From contig NZ_OY782757.1 in NCBI RefSeq assembly GCF_963678185.1, positions 3,800,501-3,864,500 of the forward strand: a DNA stretch of 64,000 nt, in the 5' to 3' direction. The position numbers were made by a program, and so were the translations under genes. A model generated the notes under the pieces. That model had not been told where the DNA came from and did no database searches. It was given only the letters and a program-made list of their open reading frames with translations. Shown here in pieces: positions 8,597-19,133 of this stretch. This stretch comes from an uncultured Tolumonas sp. (GTDB lineage Bacteria > Pseudomonadota > Gammaproteobacteria > Enterobacterales > Aeromonadaceae). Each line of letters starts with the position of its first letter. Position 1 is the stretch's first letter.

Positions 8597-10135
8597 TCAG
8601 ATGTGAGCCGCTTTTTTGGTGGTGGCAATTTGCAACACTTGCCCATCTGGGTTTTCTTGCTCTAAAACAACATCAAATTTCCAGATGTGATGCAGGTGTT
8701 TCATCACCTCCTGTGCAGAATCAGCCAACGGAATGCGGTTGTTGGCGTAATAGCGCAAGGTAAGGGTGCGATCGCCACGCAGATCGACGTTATACACCTG
8801 AATATTGGGTTCATGTTCACCAAGGTTATATTGCGCTGACAGCTTGTGTCGTAGCTTGCGATAACCTTCTTCATTGTGAATTGCTGCAACTTCAATGAAG
8901 TCTTTCTGATCGTCATCTTCGATGGCAAACAGATGGAAATCACGCATCACTTTCGGACTTAAAAACTGGCTGATAAAACTCTCGTCTTTAAAGTTTTCCA
9001 TAGCATAGTGCAAGGTATCTAACCAGTTACTCCCCGCGTAATCAGGGAACCAAGCCCGATCTTCTTCGGTCGGGTTTTCGCAAATCCGGCGTAGATCCTG
9101 AAACATGGCAAAGCCCAGCGCATACGGGTTGATGCCGGAATAATAAGGGCTGTTATAGGGCGGTTGCGCAACGACGTTGGTGTGGTTATGCAGAAACTCC
9201 AACATAAACCGGTCACTCAGTTTTCCCTCGTCATACAAGTGATTGAGAATGGTGTAATGCCAGAAGGTTGCCCAACCTTCATTCATCACCTGCGTTTGTT
9301 TTTGCGGGTAAAAATACTGGCTGATTTTACGCACGATGCGAATGATTTCCCGCTGCCACAGCTCTAGCAAAGGGGAATTTTTTTCCAGAAAATAGAGAAT
9401 ATTTTCTTCTGGTTCGGTCGGGTAGCGTTGCCCTAATAATGCATCATCTTCCTGCTGCCGGCGTTTCGGTAATGTACGCCATAGTTCATTGACCTGACTT
9501 TGCAGATATTCCTCACGGCGTTTTTGCCGGCGACGCTCTTCAGATAATGACAATTTTTGTGGTCGTTTATAGCGATCGACGCCGTAACTCATCAAGGCAT
9601 GACAGGCATCTAACAGGCTTTCGACCTCATCAATGCCATATTTTTCTTCACACTGAGTGATGTAATTGCGGGCAAACACCAGATAATCGATGATGGAACT
9701 GGCGTCGGTCCAAGTCTTAAATAGGTAGTTATTTTTGAAGAACGAGTTGTGTCCATAGCTGGCATGGGCGATCACCAACGCTTGCATGGTGATGCTGTTT
9801 TCTTCCATTAAATAGGCGATGCAAGGGTCGGAGTTGATGACAATTTCATAGGCCAACCCCATCTGGCCACGTTTGTAATGTTGTTCGGTGGAGATAAATT
9901 TTTTACCAAAAGACCAGTGGTGATAACCAATCGGCATACCGACACTGGAGTAAGCATCCATCATCTGTTCTGCGGTAATGACTTCAATTTGGTTGGGGTA
10001 AGCGCTGAGTCGGTAATGTTTGGCGACGCGCGCTATCTCTTTCTGGTAAATATCCAGTAATTCAAAGGTCCAGTCTGGCCCATCGGGCAGGGTTACTCTG
10101 CTGGCCTCTTTAACCATGGCTTCGGCTTCGCTCAT
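8597..10135 (-). CDS. ycgB: SpoVR family protein YcgB
   Basis: A 512-residue cytoplasmic protein of the SpoVR family, matching E. coli YcgB (510 residues) in length and in remembered segments such as GPDWTFELLDIYQKEIARVA, YHHWSFGKKF, AHASYGHNSFFKNN, QVMNEGWATFWHYTI and NPYALGFAMF. The biochemical role of the family is not established; it is named after a Bacillus gene needed for spore cortex formation. The frame is open 40 codons further upstream inside yeaH, but the ATG at 10135 has a GGAGGGAG ribosome site and the conserved N-terminus. It follows yeaH by 13 bp in an operon. Together YeaG (kinase), YeaH and YcgB form a conserved stress-linked trio. Confidence 0.93.
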   Translation of the reverse strand: MSEAEAMVKEASRVTLPDGPDWTFELLDIYQKEIARVAKHYRLSAYPNQIEVITAEQMMDAYSSVGMPIGYHHWSFGKKFISTEQHYKRGQMGLAYEIVINSDPCIAYLMEENSITMQALVIAHASYGHNSFFKNNYLFKTWTDASSIIDYLVFARNYITQCEEKYGIDEVESLLDACHALMSYGVDRYKRPQKLSLSEERRRQKRREEYLQSQVNELWRTLPKRRQQEDDALLGQRYPTEPEENILYFLEKNSPLLELWQREIIRIVRKISQYFYPQKQTQVMNEGWATFWHYTILNHLYDEGKLSDRFMLEFLHNHTNVVAQPPYNSPYYSGINPYALGFAMFQDLRRICENPTEEDRAWFPDYAGSNWLDTLHYAMENFKDESFISQFLSPKVMRDFHLFAIEDDDQKDFIEVAAIHNEEGYRKLRHKLSAQYNLGEHEPNIQVYNVDLRGDRTLTLRYYANNRIPLADSAQEVMKHLHHIWKFDVVLEQENPDGQVLQIATTKKAAHI

Positions 10136-10148
10136 GCTCCCTCCTGCT

Positions 10149-11417
10149 CTAGGCGGCTTGTTTTTTAAATAGTTCGCGGAACACCGGATAGATATCTTCC
10201 TGTTTGCGAATATTCTCCATAGCAAAATGAGGGAACTGTTTAGCCAGCTCTTCATATTGGAACCACAGGCTTTGATGTGCCCGAGTGGTTATTTCGATGT
10301 AAGAGAAATAACGAACCCACGGCATGATTTGATCTTCCAATAACTTGCGACAATGCGGTGAGTCATCTGCCCAGTTATCACCATCAGAAGCCTGTGCTGC
10401 GTAGATATTCCATTCACTGGCCGGATAACGGCTATGCATGATCTCGCTCATCAATTCCAGCGCGCTGGAAACAATAGTGCCGCCGGTTTCCTGTGAATAG
10501 AAGAAGTCGTGTTCGTTCACTTCTTTCGCTTGCGTGTGGTGGCGAATAAAGACCACCTCAACGTTTTTATAAGTTCGGGTTAAGAACAGATAGAGCAGGA
10601 TATAAAAGCGTTTTGCCATATCCTTGGTTGGTTGATCCATGGAGCCGGAGACGTCCATCAGACAGAACATCACCGCCTGACTGGACGGCACTGGCCGCTT
10701 CACGAAATTATTAAAGCGCAGATCGAAGGTATCGATGAAAGGAACTGCCTCGATCCGGCGTTTCAATTCAGCAATTTCTTTTTCCAGTAACAGCCGTTCG
10801 CTGGCATCTTCTTCGGTGTTACCCAATGCAGCTAACTGTTCTTCCAATTCGGCTAACTGGCGTTTTTTACCGGTCTGCAAAGCCACGCGACGGGCCAGTG
10901 AGTTTTGTAATGAGCGCACAATGTTGATGTTAGTCGGCACACCATTGGCGGTGTAACCGGCGCGCACATTTTTTGTTTCTACCAGTTTGGTGATCTGGTT
11001 TTTCTCCATATTCGGGAGTTCCAGATCGTCAAACAGCAGATCAAGATATTCATCTTTCGAAATTTCAAAGGTAAATTCATCGGCACCTTCGCCGCTGTCA
11101 CTGGCATCACCGCTGCCGCCGCCACCTTTACCGCCACCACCTTCCGGGCGATCGATATGTTCTCCGGTCACAAATCGGTCATTACCCGGATGTACCATTT
11201 CACGGTGTCCACCTTTCCCTTGATGAAAAGTGGGTTCAGTAATGTCTTTGGTCGGAATGCGAATGTTCTCGCCGCTTTCAATATCTTGAATGCTGCGTTT
11301 CGCCACCGCATCAGATACGGCCTTTTTTATCTGCGATTTATAGCGGCGGATGAACCGTTGCCGGTTCACCGCACTTTTGTTTTTACCATTCAATCGTCTG
11401 TCGATGAAATGGACCAT
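10149..11417 (-). CDS. yeaH: YeaH family protein (VWA-like, DUF444)
   Basis: A 422-residue cytoplasmic protein (E. coli YeaH is 427). The N-terminal region [20 protein letters not shown] and the block [19 protein letters not shown] match YeaH. A glycine-rich linker (about 95-115) is followed by a von Willebrand A-like part with the metal-site signature [20 protein letters not shown] (near 255) and ASDGDNW. It is the usual partner of the YeaG kinase; its molecular function is not established. The frame opens 17 codons earlier, but the ATG at 11417 aligns with the family and has a GAGGAG ribosome site. It lies 20 bp after yeaG and 13 bp before ycgB, so the three are cotranscribed. Confidence 0.94.
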   Translation of the reverse strand: MVHFIDRRLNGKNKSAVNRQRFIRRYKSQIKKAVSDAVAKRSIQDIESGENIRIPTKDITEPTFHQGKGGHREMVHPGNDRFVTGEHIDRPEGGGGKGGGGSGDASDSGEGADEFTFEISKDEYLDLLFDDLELPNMEKNQITKLVETKNVRAGYTANGVPTNINIVRSLQNSLARRVALQTGKKRQLAELEEQLAALGNTEEDASERLLLEKEIAELKRRIEAVPFIDTFDLRFNNFVKRPVPSSQAVMFCLMDVSGSMDQPTKDMAKRFYILLYLFLTRTYKNVEVVFIRHHTQAKEVNEHDFFYSQETGGTIVSSALELMSEIMHSRYPASEWNIYAAQASDGDNWADDSPHCRKLLEDQIMPWVRYFSYIEITTRAHQSLWFQYEELAKQFPHFAMENIRKQEDIYPVFRELFKKQAA

Positions 11418-11437
11418 AGCTTTGATCTCCTCATCCA

Positions 11438-13363
11438 CTAAGTGGATTTGCGTACACGCAGATACCACTCGGAGAGCAGGCGAACTTGCTTGCGGGTGTA
11501 ACCTTTTTCCATCATCCGTTCGACGAAGTTTTCATGTTTCTTCATCTCATCGGCCGATGTTTTGGTGTTGAACGAGATCACCGGCAACAAGTCTTCGGTG
11601 TTAGAGAACATTTTCTTCTCGATCACAGCACGCAGTTTTTCATAGCTGGTCCAGTTCGGATTCCGACCGGCATTGTTCGCACGTGCACGCAGCACGAAGT
11701 TGACAATCTCGTTACGGAAATCTTTTGGATTGCTGATGCCGGCTGGTTTCTCGATTTTTTCCAGCTCGCTGTTTAATGAACTGCGATCAAACAGCTGGCC
11801 GGTTTCAGGGTCACGATATTCCTGATCCTGGATCCAGAAATCAGCATACGTTACGTAGCGATCGAAAATGTTCTGACCATATTCTGAGTAAGACTCCAGA
11901 TACGCGGTCTGTATTTCTTTACCGATAAATTCCACATACCGAGGCACAAGGAAGCCTTTAATGAATTCCAGATAACGATCGTGCAACTCTTGTGGGAATT
12001 GTTCACGCTCGATCTGTTGCTCCAGCACGTAGAACAGATGTACCGGATTCGCGGCTACTTCAGTGTGGTCGAAGTTAAATACCCGCGACAAGATCTTAAA
12101 GGCAAAACGAGTCGACAGGCCGGACATGCCTTCATCAATACCGGCATAATCGCGGTATTCCTGATAAGACTTCGCCTTCGGATCAGTGTCTTTCAGGCTT
12201 TCGCCGTTATACACCCGCATCTTCGAGTAGATGCTGGAGTTTTCTGGCTCTTTGAGGCGAGACAGAATGCTGAACTGTGCCAGATATTCCAGCGTGCCTG
12301 GGGCGCATTTGGCTTGTGTCAGTTCGCTGTGCATCAGCAGTTTTTCGTAAATGTGCATCTCTTCCGAAACGCGCAAGCAATAAGGCACTTTGACGATATA
12401 AACACGGTCAAGGAAGGCTTCATTGTTTTTGTTGTTACGGAATTGCTGCCATTCTGATTCGTTGGAATGCGCCAAAATAATGCCATCAAAGGGCAGGGCG
12501 GAAAGCCCTTCGGTGCCGTTATAGTTGCCTTCCTGAGTAGCAGTTAGTAACGGATGCAGCACTTTGATCGGTGCTTTGAACATTTCCACAAATTCCATTA
12601 AGCCTTGATTGGCAAGGCATAAGGAGCCGGAGTAAGCGTAAGCATCGGCATCGTTCTGGGCATAATGCTCCAGTTTACGAATATCGACTTTACCGACCAG
12701 CGCAGAAATATCCTGATTGTTTTCATCGCCAGGTTCTGTTTTGGCAATCGCAATCTGATCCAGAATGGATGGGTAAACTTTTTCTACTTTGAATTTGCTG
12801 ATGTCACCACCAAATTCATGCAGACGTTTAGCAACCCAAGGCGACATGATATTTTTCAGGTAGCGTTTTGGAATGCCATATTCCTGCTCAAGAATTTTGC
12901 CGTCTTCATTGACATCAAACAGGCAAAATGGGTGATCGTTCACCGGAGAACCCTTGATGCGATAAATTGGTATCCGTTGCATCAATGCTTTTAATTTTTC
13001 CGCCAGCGATGATTTACCGCCCCCGACCGGACCTAACAGATACAGGATCTGTTTCTTCTCTTCCAGCCCTTGAGCCGAATGTTTCAGATAGGCCACGATC
13101 TGCTCGATGGCTTCTTCCATACCGTAGAAGTCATCTTTGAACGCTGGATAACGTGACAATATGCGGTTAGAAAAAATCCGGCTGAGACGCGGTTCCAGTG
13201 CGGTATCGACCATTTCTGGTTCACCAATAGCCAGCAACAGGCGCTCTGCAGCGGAGACATAGCAAGAACGGTCATTACGGCACAACTCCAGAAATTCCTG
13301 AAGTGTGTATTCTTCTTCTCTGGCAGCTTCGTAACGGCGCTGATAATGATCAAAAATACCCAT
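11438..13363 (-). CDS. yeaG: PrkA-family serine protein kinase YeaG
   Basis: A 641-residue cytoplasmic protein (E. coli YeaG is 644), starting [20 protein letters not shown]. The N-terminal half is an AAA-like ATPase with Walker [11 protein letters not shown] (near residue 105); the C-terminal part is the PrkA kinase-like domain, with long matches to YeaG such as [20 protein letters not shown] and [13 protein letters not shown]. In E. coli YeaG is needed for adaptation to prolonged nitrogen starvation. A short deletion relative to YeaG follows PIYRIKG. The frame opens 27 codons earlier, but the ATG at 13363 has a ribosome site (GGGGGAGAA) and the family N-terminus. It heads the yeaG-yeaH-ycgB operon, with a candidate sigma-54 promoter upstream. 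Confidence 0.95.
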   Translation of the reverse strand: MGIFDHYQRRYEAAREEEYTLQEFLELCRNDRSCYVSAAERLLLAIGEPEMVDTALEPRLSRIFSNRILSRYPAFKDDFYGMEEAIEQIVAYLKHSAQGLEEKKQILYLLGPVGGGKSSLAEKLKALMQRIPIYRIKGSPVNDHPFCLFDVNEDGKILEQEYGIPKRYLKNIMSPWVAKRLHEFGGDISKFKVEKVYPSILDQIAIAKTEPGDENNQDISALVGKVDIRKLEHYAQNDADAYAYSGSLCLANQGLMEFVEMFKAPIKVLHPLLTATQEGNYNGTEGLSALPFDGIILAHSNESEWQQFRNNKNNEAFLDRVYIVKVPYCLRVSEEMHIYEKLLMHSELTQAKCAPGTLEYLAQFSILSRLKEPENSSIYSKMRVYNGESLKDTDPKAKSYQEYRDYAGIDEGMSGLSTRFAFKILSRVFNFDHTEVAANPVHLFYVLEQQIEREQFPQELHDRYLEFIKGFLVPRYVEFIGKEIQTAYLESYSEYGQNIFDRYVTYADFWIQDQEYRDPETGQLFDRSSLNSELEKIEKPAGISNPKDFRNEIVNFVLRARANNAGRNPNWTSYEKLRAVIEKKMFSNTEDLLPVISFNTKTSADEMKKHENFVERMMEKGYTRKQVRLLSEWYLRVRKST

Positions 13364-13540
13364 AGCTTCTCCCCCAATACTGAGATGAGTCCCATTTGTG
13401 ATGGGGCTACATGCATCTGTTTCATTTGTAAGCCTAGACGACATTTTGCCAATGGTGTCAGAAAGTCTTCATAAATCCTGTAGTTGCCGACCATTAAGCA
13501 GTGCCATCTGGTACAAAAAAACACATTCCGAATATTCTGT

Positions 13541-13556
13541 AGCTATTGTTGTGCCA
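13541..13556 (-). promoter_or_regulatory. Candidate sigma-54 promoter of yeaG
   Basis: The minus strand reads TGGCACAACAATAGCT, matching TGGCACGNNNNTTGCW except at two positions, with the essential GG and GC spaced 10 bases apart. It lies about 180 bp upstream of the yeaG start. In E. coli the yeaGH operon is NtrC-dependent, which supports the call. The 370-bp gap between yeaG and glgP otherwise holds the glgP terminator and one NtrC-like half-site, GGTGCAA, near 13727-13733. Confidence 0.55.
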
Positions 13557-13665
13557 CTCCGGCTCCTGAATGTCAAAAAATAAACAAACATTTAACGATT
13601 AATAGCTATTTACGTAACGAGGAGAAAAACAGGTCAAATAATCTGCTGATTTTTGATAGGAAAAG

Positions 13666-13696
13666 ATAAAAAAAGCCACCGCAGAGGGCGATGGCT
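13666..13696 (-). terminator. Rho-independent terminator after glgP
   Basis: On the minus strand, AGCCATCGC and GCGGTGGCT form a 9-bp stem with one G-T pair and a 5-base loop, followed by TTTTTTTATC. It lies 37 bp after the glgP stop. Confidence 0.88.
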
Positions 13697-13733
13697 TAGG
13701 CAATCATGAGGTTTGATTACGCTTATGGTGCAA

Positions 13734-16202
13734 TCAAGCGATGTTACATGGCTCCAGATGCCAGATTTGACGAACATAATCCTGAATCGAGCGGTCAGAG
13801 TTAAATTTGCCCACTGATGCAGCATTAATGATCGCCATTTTGGCCCAGCCTGCTTTATCACGATACAGTGTGTCGATACGCTTATGGGCTGCATCGTAAG
13901 AAGCAAAATCGGCGAGTGTCAGATAAGTGTCGCCCCAATCGAGCAGTGATTTTTTGATCGATTGCAGCTCACCCGGGTGACCCGGTGTGAAGTAGTCGGT
14001 GTCCAGCCAATCCAGAGCGGATTTGATTTCTGGGTTCGCATAGTAATAATCCCAAGGGTTATAACCTTGCGCTTTCAGGCTTTTCACTTCTTCAACATCT
14101 AAACCGAAGATCACACAATTATCTTCGCCCACCTCTTCAGCGATCTCGATGTTGGCACCATCCAATGTACCGATCGTGATAGCACCGTTCATCGCCAGTT
14201 TCATGTTACCAGTCCCAGACGCTTCATAACCGGCGGTTGAGATCTGTTCCGAAACATCGGCTGCCGGGATCAGTTTTTCTGCCAGACTGACGCGATAGTT
14301 TGGCATAAACACGACTTTCAGTTTGCCGTTGATCCGCTGATCAGCATTAATGCGTTCACCAATTTTATTGATGGCATAAATGATGTCTTTGGCCACCCGA
14401 TAACCCGGTGCTGCTTTTGAACCGAAGAGGAATACACGTGGGTGCATGTCATATTCTGGGTTCAGCAACAGACGACGGTAGAGCACTAAAATGTGCAGCA
14501 GGTTTAACTGTTGACGTTTGTACTCATGCAGACGTTTGATTTGAATATCAAAAATAGCCTCAGCACTCACTTCAATACCGGTTTCTGCCTTAATGACTTT
14601 AACCAGTTTTTCTTTGTTGTGGCGTTTGATATCCATGAATTTCTTCTGGAATGCTGCATCATCCGCATGTTGGGTTAGCTTTTGCAGCGCATCCAGATTT
14701 AATGGCCATTCGGTACCGACAGTGTCGGTAAACAGATCAGCCAGCTCCTGATTACAAGAAAGCAACCAGCGACGCGGGGTGACACCGTTGGTGACGTTGC
14801 AGAATTTATCTGGCCAAAGCGCATTAAATTCTGGGAACAGATCTTCTTTCACCAGCTTGGAATGGATTTCCGCCACGCCATTTACTTTGTGTGAAGTCAC
14901 AACACAAAGGTTCGCCATACGCACACGACGTGGGTTACCTTCGTCAATGATAGAAAGTTTACGTTTCACATCATTGTCACCTGGCCATTTCACTTCAACT
15001 TCATTTTTCAGGAAGTAAGCGTTGATTTCATAAATGATCTCAAGATGACGTGGTAATACCTTTTCAAACAGGTAAACCGGCCAGGTTTCAAGGGCTTCCG
15101 GCAACAAGGTATGGTTGGTGTAAGAGAATACTTGCTTACAAATACTCCATGCCGCTTCCCATTCCAGACCTTCATCGTCGATCAGTTGGCGCATCAGTTC
15201 AGGAATGGCGATCGTCGGATGCGTATCGTTCAGCTGCACCGCAATTTGCGCAGCAAAGTCTTTGAAGTCGGTATGCGTACGTTTGTATCGACGCATAATG
15301 TCTTTCAAGGAACAGGCGCAGAAGAAATATTGCTGCACCAGGCGCAGCTCTTTACCCGCTTCGGTTTCATCATTCGGATAAAGTACTTTGGAAATAGTTT
15401 CTGCTTCGGCTTTTTCTTTCTGCGAGTCGATATAACCACCGTGGTTAAAGACATCCCAATCAAAGAATTCAGAAGCGCGAGATTCCCACAAACGCAGAAT
15501 GTTGACGGTCTGAGCACCAAAGCCCACGATCGGAATATCCCAAGGTACACCTTTGATCACGCGGCCTGGGTGCCATACTTTACGTACTTTGCAATCTTCG
15601 CCAAACACAGTTTCGACATAACCGTAGAGTGGAATTTCCTGCACCGATTCCGGGCGGCAAATTTCCCACGGGTTGCCATATTCACGCCATGAATCAGGAC
15701 GTTCAACCTGACGGCCATCGCGGATCTCCTGACGGAACAAGCCATGCTCATAATGCAGGCCATAACCTAGTGCGGGATAACCCAGCGTTGCCAGTGAATC
15801 AATAAAACAGGCAGCCAAACGACCCAAACCGCCGTTACCGAGCGCCATATCCGGTTCGTGTTCGCACAGGTCAGTTAACTCCAGATCTAAGTCTTTCAGC
15901 GCATCTTCACAAACTTTATACAGACCCAAATTATGCAAGTTATTGGCGGTCAGTCGTCCCATCAGGAATTCGGCTGAAAAGTAGTGCACGGCACGCGTGT
16001 CTTTCTTGAAGTGAGTCTGTTGTGTGCTGGTCAGTCGGTCGAACAGCATCTGATTGATAGTGGCGCAGGTTGCCATCCACCATGCTTGTTTGCTTGCTTT
16101 CTTTTCACTGGTGCCCAGTGTGGTGCGAAGATGGTGAACGATCTCTTGCTTAAACTCATCCTTGTCCAGTGCAAACAGTTGTTGCTCCAAAGGATTCACC
16201 AT
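13734..16202 (-). CDS. glgP: Glycogen/maltodextrin phosphorylase
   Basis: Pyridoxal-phosphate-dependent phosphorylase that releases glucose-1-phosphate from glycogen or maltodextrins; 822 residues, typical for GT35. The hallmarks are FSAEFLMGRL (about 75-84), NGGLGRLAACF, GYGLHYEHGLF, QLNDTHPTIAIPE, CNVTNGVTPRRWL and the PLP-lysine signature EASGTGNMKLAMNG near residue 665. GlgP and MalP are hard to separate from sequence alone. No other glycogen-synthesis or mal genes are visible next to it, so GlgP is the default. It is monocistronic by appearance, with its own terminator and a divergent yoaA. Confidence 0.9.
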   Translation of the reverse strand: MVNPLEQQLFALDKDEFKQEIVHHLRTTLGTSEKKASKQAWWMATCATINQMLFDRLTSTQQTHFKKDTRAVHYFSAEFLMGRLTANNLHNLGLYKVCEDALKDLDLELTDLCEHEPDMALGNGGLGRLAACFIDSLATLGYPALGYGLHYEHGLFRQEIRDGRQVERPDSWREYGNPWEICRPESVQEIPLYGYVETVFGEDCKVRKVWHPGRVIKGVPWDIPIVGFGAQTVNILRLWESRASEFFDWDVFNHGGYIDSQKEKAEAETISKVLYPNDETEAGKELRLVQQYFFCACSLKDIMRRYKRTHTDFKDFAAQIAVQLNDTHPTIAIPELMRQLIDDEGLEWEAAWSICKQVFSYTNHTLLPEALETWPVYLFEKVLPRHLEIIYEINAYFLKNEVEVKWPGDNDVKRKLSIIDEGNPRRVRMANLCVVTSHKVNGVAEIHSKLVKEDLFPEFNALWPDKFCNVTNGVTPRRWLLSCNQELADLFTDTVGTEWPLNLDALQKLTQHADDAAFQKKFMDIKRHNKEKLVKVIKAETGIEVSAEAIFDIQIKRLHEYKRQQLNLLHILVLYRRLLLNPEYDMHPRVFLFGSKAAPGYRVAKDIIYAINKIGERINADQRINGKLKVVFMPNYRVSLAEKLIPAADVSEQISTAGYEASGTGNMKLAMNGAITIGTLDGANIEIAEEVGEDNCVIFGLDVEEVKSLKAQGYNPWDYYYANPEIKSALDWLDTDYFTPGHPGELQSIKKSLLDWGDTYLTLADFASYDAAHKRIDTLYRDKAGWAKMAIINAASVGKFNSDRSIQDYVRQIWHLEPCNIA

Positions 16203-16425
16203 AGCGATTACCTCTTTTTAAAACCAGTTAAGTCTTGGCCACAAAATATACAGTAAACTACATTAGCTCATTTTTTGTGTCGTGTATCGCGCGCGCCATT
16301 AGAGATTCGCATGATGTTGACCGAATGTCCTCTGTAGAATCTTCTGTATTGTTCGAGTTGTTATTCCTGTCACATATGTAATTCCCATATAATTGTTACA
16401 TCACTATTTCGTATCAGGATTCCCG

Positions 16426-18414
16426 TTGGATATCGATTATTTTGCTGAAAACGGTCTGCTTGCAAAGACAATACCTGGTTTTGCGCCGCGCCAAGCTCAG
16501 GTTCATATGGCAGATGCGGTCAGTAAAACGATAAAGAGTGCAGGTCGTTTGCTGGTGGAAGCCGGAACCGGCACTGGAAAAACATTTGCCTATCTGGTGC
16601 CTGCCTTAGACAGTGGTAAGCGCGTCATCATCAGTACCGGTTCTAAAGCCCTGCAAGATCAGCTTTACGAGCGCGATCTGCCGACCCTGCTATTAGCTAT
16701 GCAATACGGTAAACCGGTCGCTCAGTTGAAGGGGCGTTCAAACTATCTTTGTACCTATCGTTTAGCGTTGCTGGAGCAGGAAATGCACTTTCTGGCTGCA
16801 GACGTGTTTGCCGATTTGCCGAAGGTGCGTAATTTTAAGGCGCGAACCCTCAGTGGTGATGTCGCTGATATTCCGGGGTTACAGGAACAAGCCCCCATTT
16901 TACCGTTTGTTACCAGCACTAATGACAACTGTTTAGGTCGCGAATGCCCCGATTATGAAACCTGTTTTCTGGTCAAAGCACGACGTAAAGCGCTTGATGC
17001 TCAGGTGGTGGTGATCAATCATCATCTGTTTTTTGCTGATATGTCGGTCAAAGACACGGGGTTTGGTGAATTGCTGCCCGATGCTGATGTGTATATCTTC
17101 GACGAAGCGCATCAATTACCTGATATTGCCAGCCAGTATTTTGGGGAATCACTTTCCAGCCGCCAACTGTCTGATGTCGCTGAAGAATTACGTCTGGCTT
17201 ACCGCTTGGAAGCCAAAGATATGGCGCAACTGGGCAAAGCGGCGGATCGTTTGATTCAAGATTGTCAGGCAATGCGCTTGTCGTTTGGCGTGGAGCCTTC
17301 CCGTGGCAATCTGCGTGATATTCTGGCGCAACCGGCCATGCAGCGTGATTTACAACGCCTGAAAGAAACCATCAAATTTTGCTACGACGTTTGTAAATTG
17401 GCACTCGGGCGTGGTGAGCAGATCAATAATTGTTTTGAACGGTTAACCGGCTTTCTGACCGCAGTCGATCATGTCACGGCGATCTCGGAAGTTGGGGCCG
17501 CGTATTGGTATGAAACCACCAAACGCCATTTCACTTTAAACGTAACACCACTTTCCATCGCGGAACGTTTTGCGCAAGAGGTGATGCGGGTCGGTTGTAG
17601 CTGGATTTTCACTTCCGCGACGCTCACCGTCGGGGAGGAATTTAATTATTTCTCACAGCGCATGGGCGTGGAAGATGCCGATACCTGTCTGTTAGATAGC
17701 CCGTTTGATTACAAGCATCAGTCATTGCTGTGTGTGCCGCGAAATTTACCGGATACGTCAAATTATCAGCGTGCCACGCAACTGGCGGAGCGTTTATTAC
17801 CGGTGATTGAACAAGTACCGGGCGGCTGTTTTTTTCTGTGTACCAGCTACAACAGCGTCAATCAGATTGCACAGGTATTACGCGATAAACTCGACCGTAC
17901 AGTGCTGGTGCAAGGTGATGATAATAAACAGCGCATTTTGGCCGATTTTGTGGCAGATGGACATGCTGTGTTGGTGGCGACTTCGTCTTTCTGGGAAGGG
18001 GTCGATGTGCGCGGCGCCGCGTTATCGTGTGTCATCATAGATAAGTTACCGTTTACTTCGCCGGATGAACCATTACTGAAAGCGCGCATGGAAGATTGCC
18101 GTCTGCAAGGCGGCGATCCGTTCCAGCAATTGCAATTACCCGAAGCCGTCATTGTGTTAAAGCAAGGAGTTGGGCGATTGATCCGCGATTATCAGGATCG
18201 TGGTATCCTGATCCTCTGTGACCCGCGATTGGTCAATAAACCCTATGGCGCGGCATTCCTGAAAAGTTTGCCGCCGATCCCGCGTTGTCGGGATCTAACA
18301 CGTTTAAGTGAATTCTGGACAATACCGGACATGCTGGTGGTTGAGCCGGCTGCCTTATTACAACCGGCCTTATTACAAGAAGAGACGATTACTGATGAAA
18401 ATTCTGGCGATTGA
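16426..18414 (+). CDS. yoaA: DinG-family ATP-dependent DNA helicase YoaA
   Basis: A 662-residue XPD/DinG-like superfamily 2 helicase. In E. coli YoaA acts with the Pol III subunit HolC in repair of damaged forks. Walker A EAGTGTGKT lies near residue 47. Four cysteines fit the iron-sulfur cluster, in GRSNYLC and DNCLGRECPDYETC. The DEAH box is IFDEAHQLPD, and C-terminal helicase motifs are SSFWEGVDV and QGVGRLIRD. The open frame starts at a TTG at 16393. The TTG at 16426 is preferred because it follows an AGGA ribosome site and gives the family-like N-terminus LDIDYFAENGLLAKTIPGF. It overlaps tsaB by 20 bp, as yoaA and tsaB are also adjacent in E. coli. Confidence 0.9.
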   Translation: MDIDYFAENGLLAKTIPGFAPRQAQVHMADAVSKTIKSAGRLLVEAGTGTGKTFAYLVPALDSGKRVIISTGSKALQDQLYERDLPTLLLAMQYGKPVAQLKGRSNYLCTYRLALLEQEMHFLAADVFADLPKVRNFKARTLSGDVADIPGLQEQAPILPFVTSTNDNCLGRECPDYETCFLVKARRKALDAQVVVINHHLFFADMSVKDTGFGELLPDADVYIFDEAHQLPDIASQYFGESLSSRQLSDVAEELRLAYRLEAKDMAQLGKAADRLIQDCQAMRLSFGVEPSRGNLRDILAQPAMQRDLQRLKETIKFCYDVCKLALGRGEQINNCFERLTGFLTAVDHVTAISEVGAAYWYETTKRHFTLNVTPLSIAERFAQEVMRVGCSWIFTSATLTVGEEFNYFSQRMGVEDADTCLLDSPFDYKHQSLLCVPRNLPDTSNYQRATQLAERLLPVIEQVPGGCFFLCTSYNSVNQIAQVLRDKLDRTVLVQGDDNKQRILADFVADGHAVLVATSSFWEGVDVRGAALSCVIIDKLPFTSPDEPLLKARMEDCRLQGGDPFQQLQLPEAVIVLKQGVGRLIRDYQDRGILILCDPRLVNKPYGAAFLKSLPPIPRCRDLTRLSEFWTIPDMLVVEPAALLQPALLQEETITDENSGD

Positions 18415-19102
18415 TACAGCCACCGAAGCTTGTTCTGCAGCCTTATTATGGAACGATGCTGTATTGACCCGCGAACAAGTCGCACCACAAGGGCATACCC
18501 GATTAATTCTTCCGATGGTGAGTGAATTAATGGCAGAAGCGGGCGCATCATTACAAGGGTTGGATGCCATTGCGTTTGGCCGCGGCCCTGGTTCTTTTAC
18601 CGGTGTGCGTATCGGTATTGGTGCGGCACAAGGTTTGGCGTATGGTGCTAATGTGCCACTGATTGGCATTTCAACGCTGCAGATGCTGGCTCAAGGCGCT
18701 TTCCGTCGGCAGCAGGCGGAAAAGGTCATTGCCGCAATAGATGCGCGTATGAATGAAATCTATCTTGGCGCGTTTACGTTGCAAGATGGGCGCATGCAGT
18801 CGGTGCTTGAGGAAGCAGTTATTCTACCGGAACAAGCAGCCGAACTTCTGCACGCGGTGACAGCAAAAATAGCGGGCGGTGTTGCCGTAGGCACCGGATT
18901 CACCAGCTATACTGAATTAGCGACGAAATTGAGCCTGTTACCAGCTGAGAATCAGGTCGAATTAAATCTGCCATGGGCTCAGGATATGCTGCCACAAGCG
19001 GTTGCCGCGTATCGGGCAGGTGAGTATTGTGATCCATCTCTGGCTACACCCGTATATTTACGTGATAAGGTGACTTGGAAAAAGCTGCCGGGTCGTGAAT
19101 AA
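18395..19102 (+). CDS. tsaB: tRNA threonylcarbamoyladenosine biosynthesis protein TsaB
   Basis: TsaB (YeaZ) is the 235-residue ASKHA-fold partner that dimerises with TsaD to transfer threonylcarbamoyl to A37 of ANN-decoding tRNAs. The start MKILAIDTATEACSAALL, the motif GHTRLILPM and the signature FGRGPGSFTGVRIG (about 65-78) are typical. The ATG at 18395 lies inside the end of yoaA and matches the family N-terminus; the frame extends upstream without conservation. Translational coupling with yoaA is likely. Confidence 0.94.
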   Translation: MKILAIDTATEACSAALLWNDAVLTREQVAPQGHTRLILPMVSELMAEAGASLQGLDAIAFGRGPGSFTGVRIGIGAAQGLAYGANVPLIGISTLQMLAQGAFRRQQAEKVIAAIDARMNEIYLGAFTLQDGRMQSVLEEAVILPEQAAELLHAVTAKIAGGVAVGTGFTSYTELATKLSLLPAENQVELNLPWAQDMLPQAVAAYRAGEYCDPSLATPVYLRDKVTWKKLPGRE

Positions 19103-19133
19103 TTAGTGAACAGGATAAGTTAACCCGTTTTCT

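Noticed and set aside
11981-12457. 158-codon open frame antisense to yeaG
   Set aside because: It lies entirely within a well-supported conserved kinase gene and has no family resemblance.
13494-13509. Second TGGCAC on the minus strand upstream of yeaG
   Set aside because: It lacks a GC at the -12 spacing, so it does not fit a sigma-54 promoter.
15111-15692. 193-codon open frame antisense to glgP
   Set aside because: It is a shadow of the strongly biased glgP coding sequence and has no recognisable domain.
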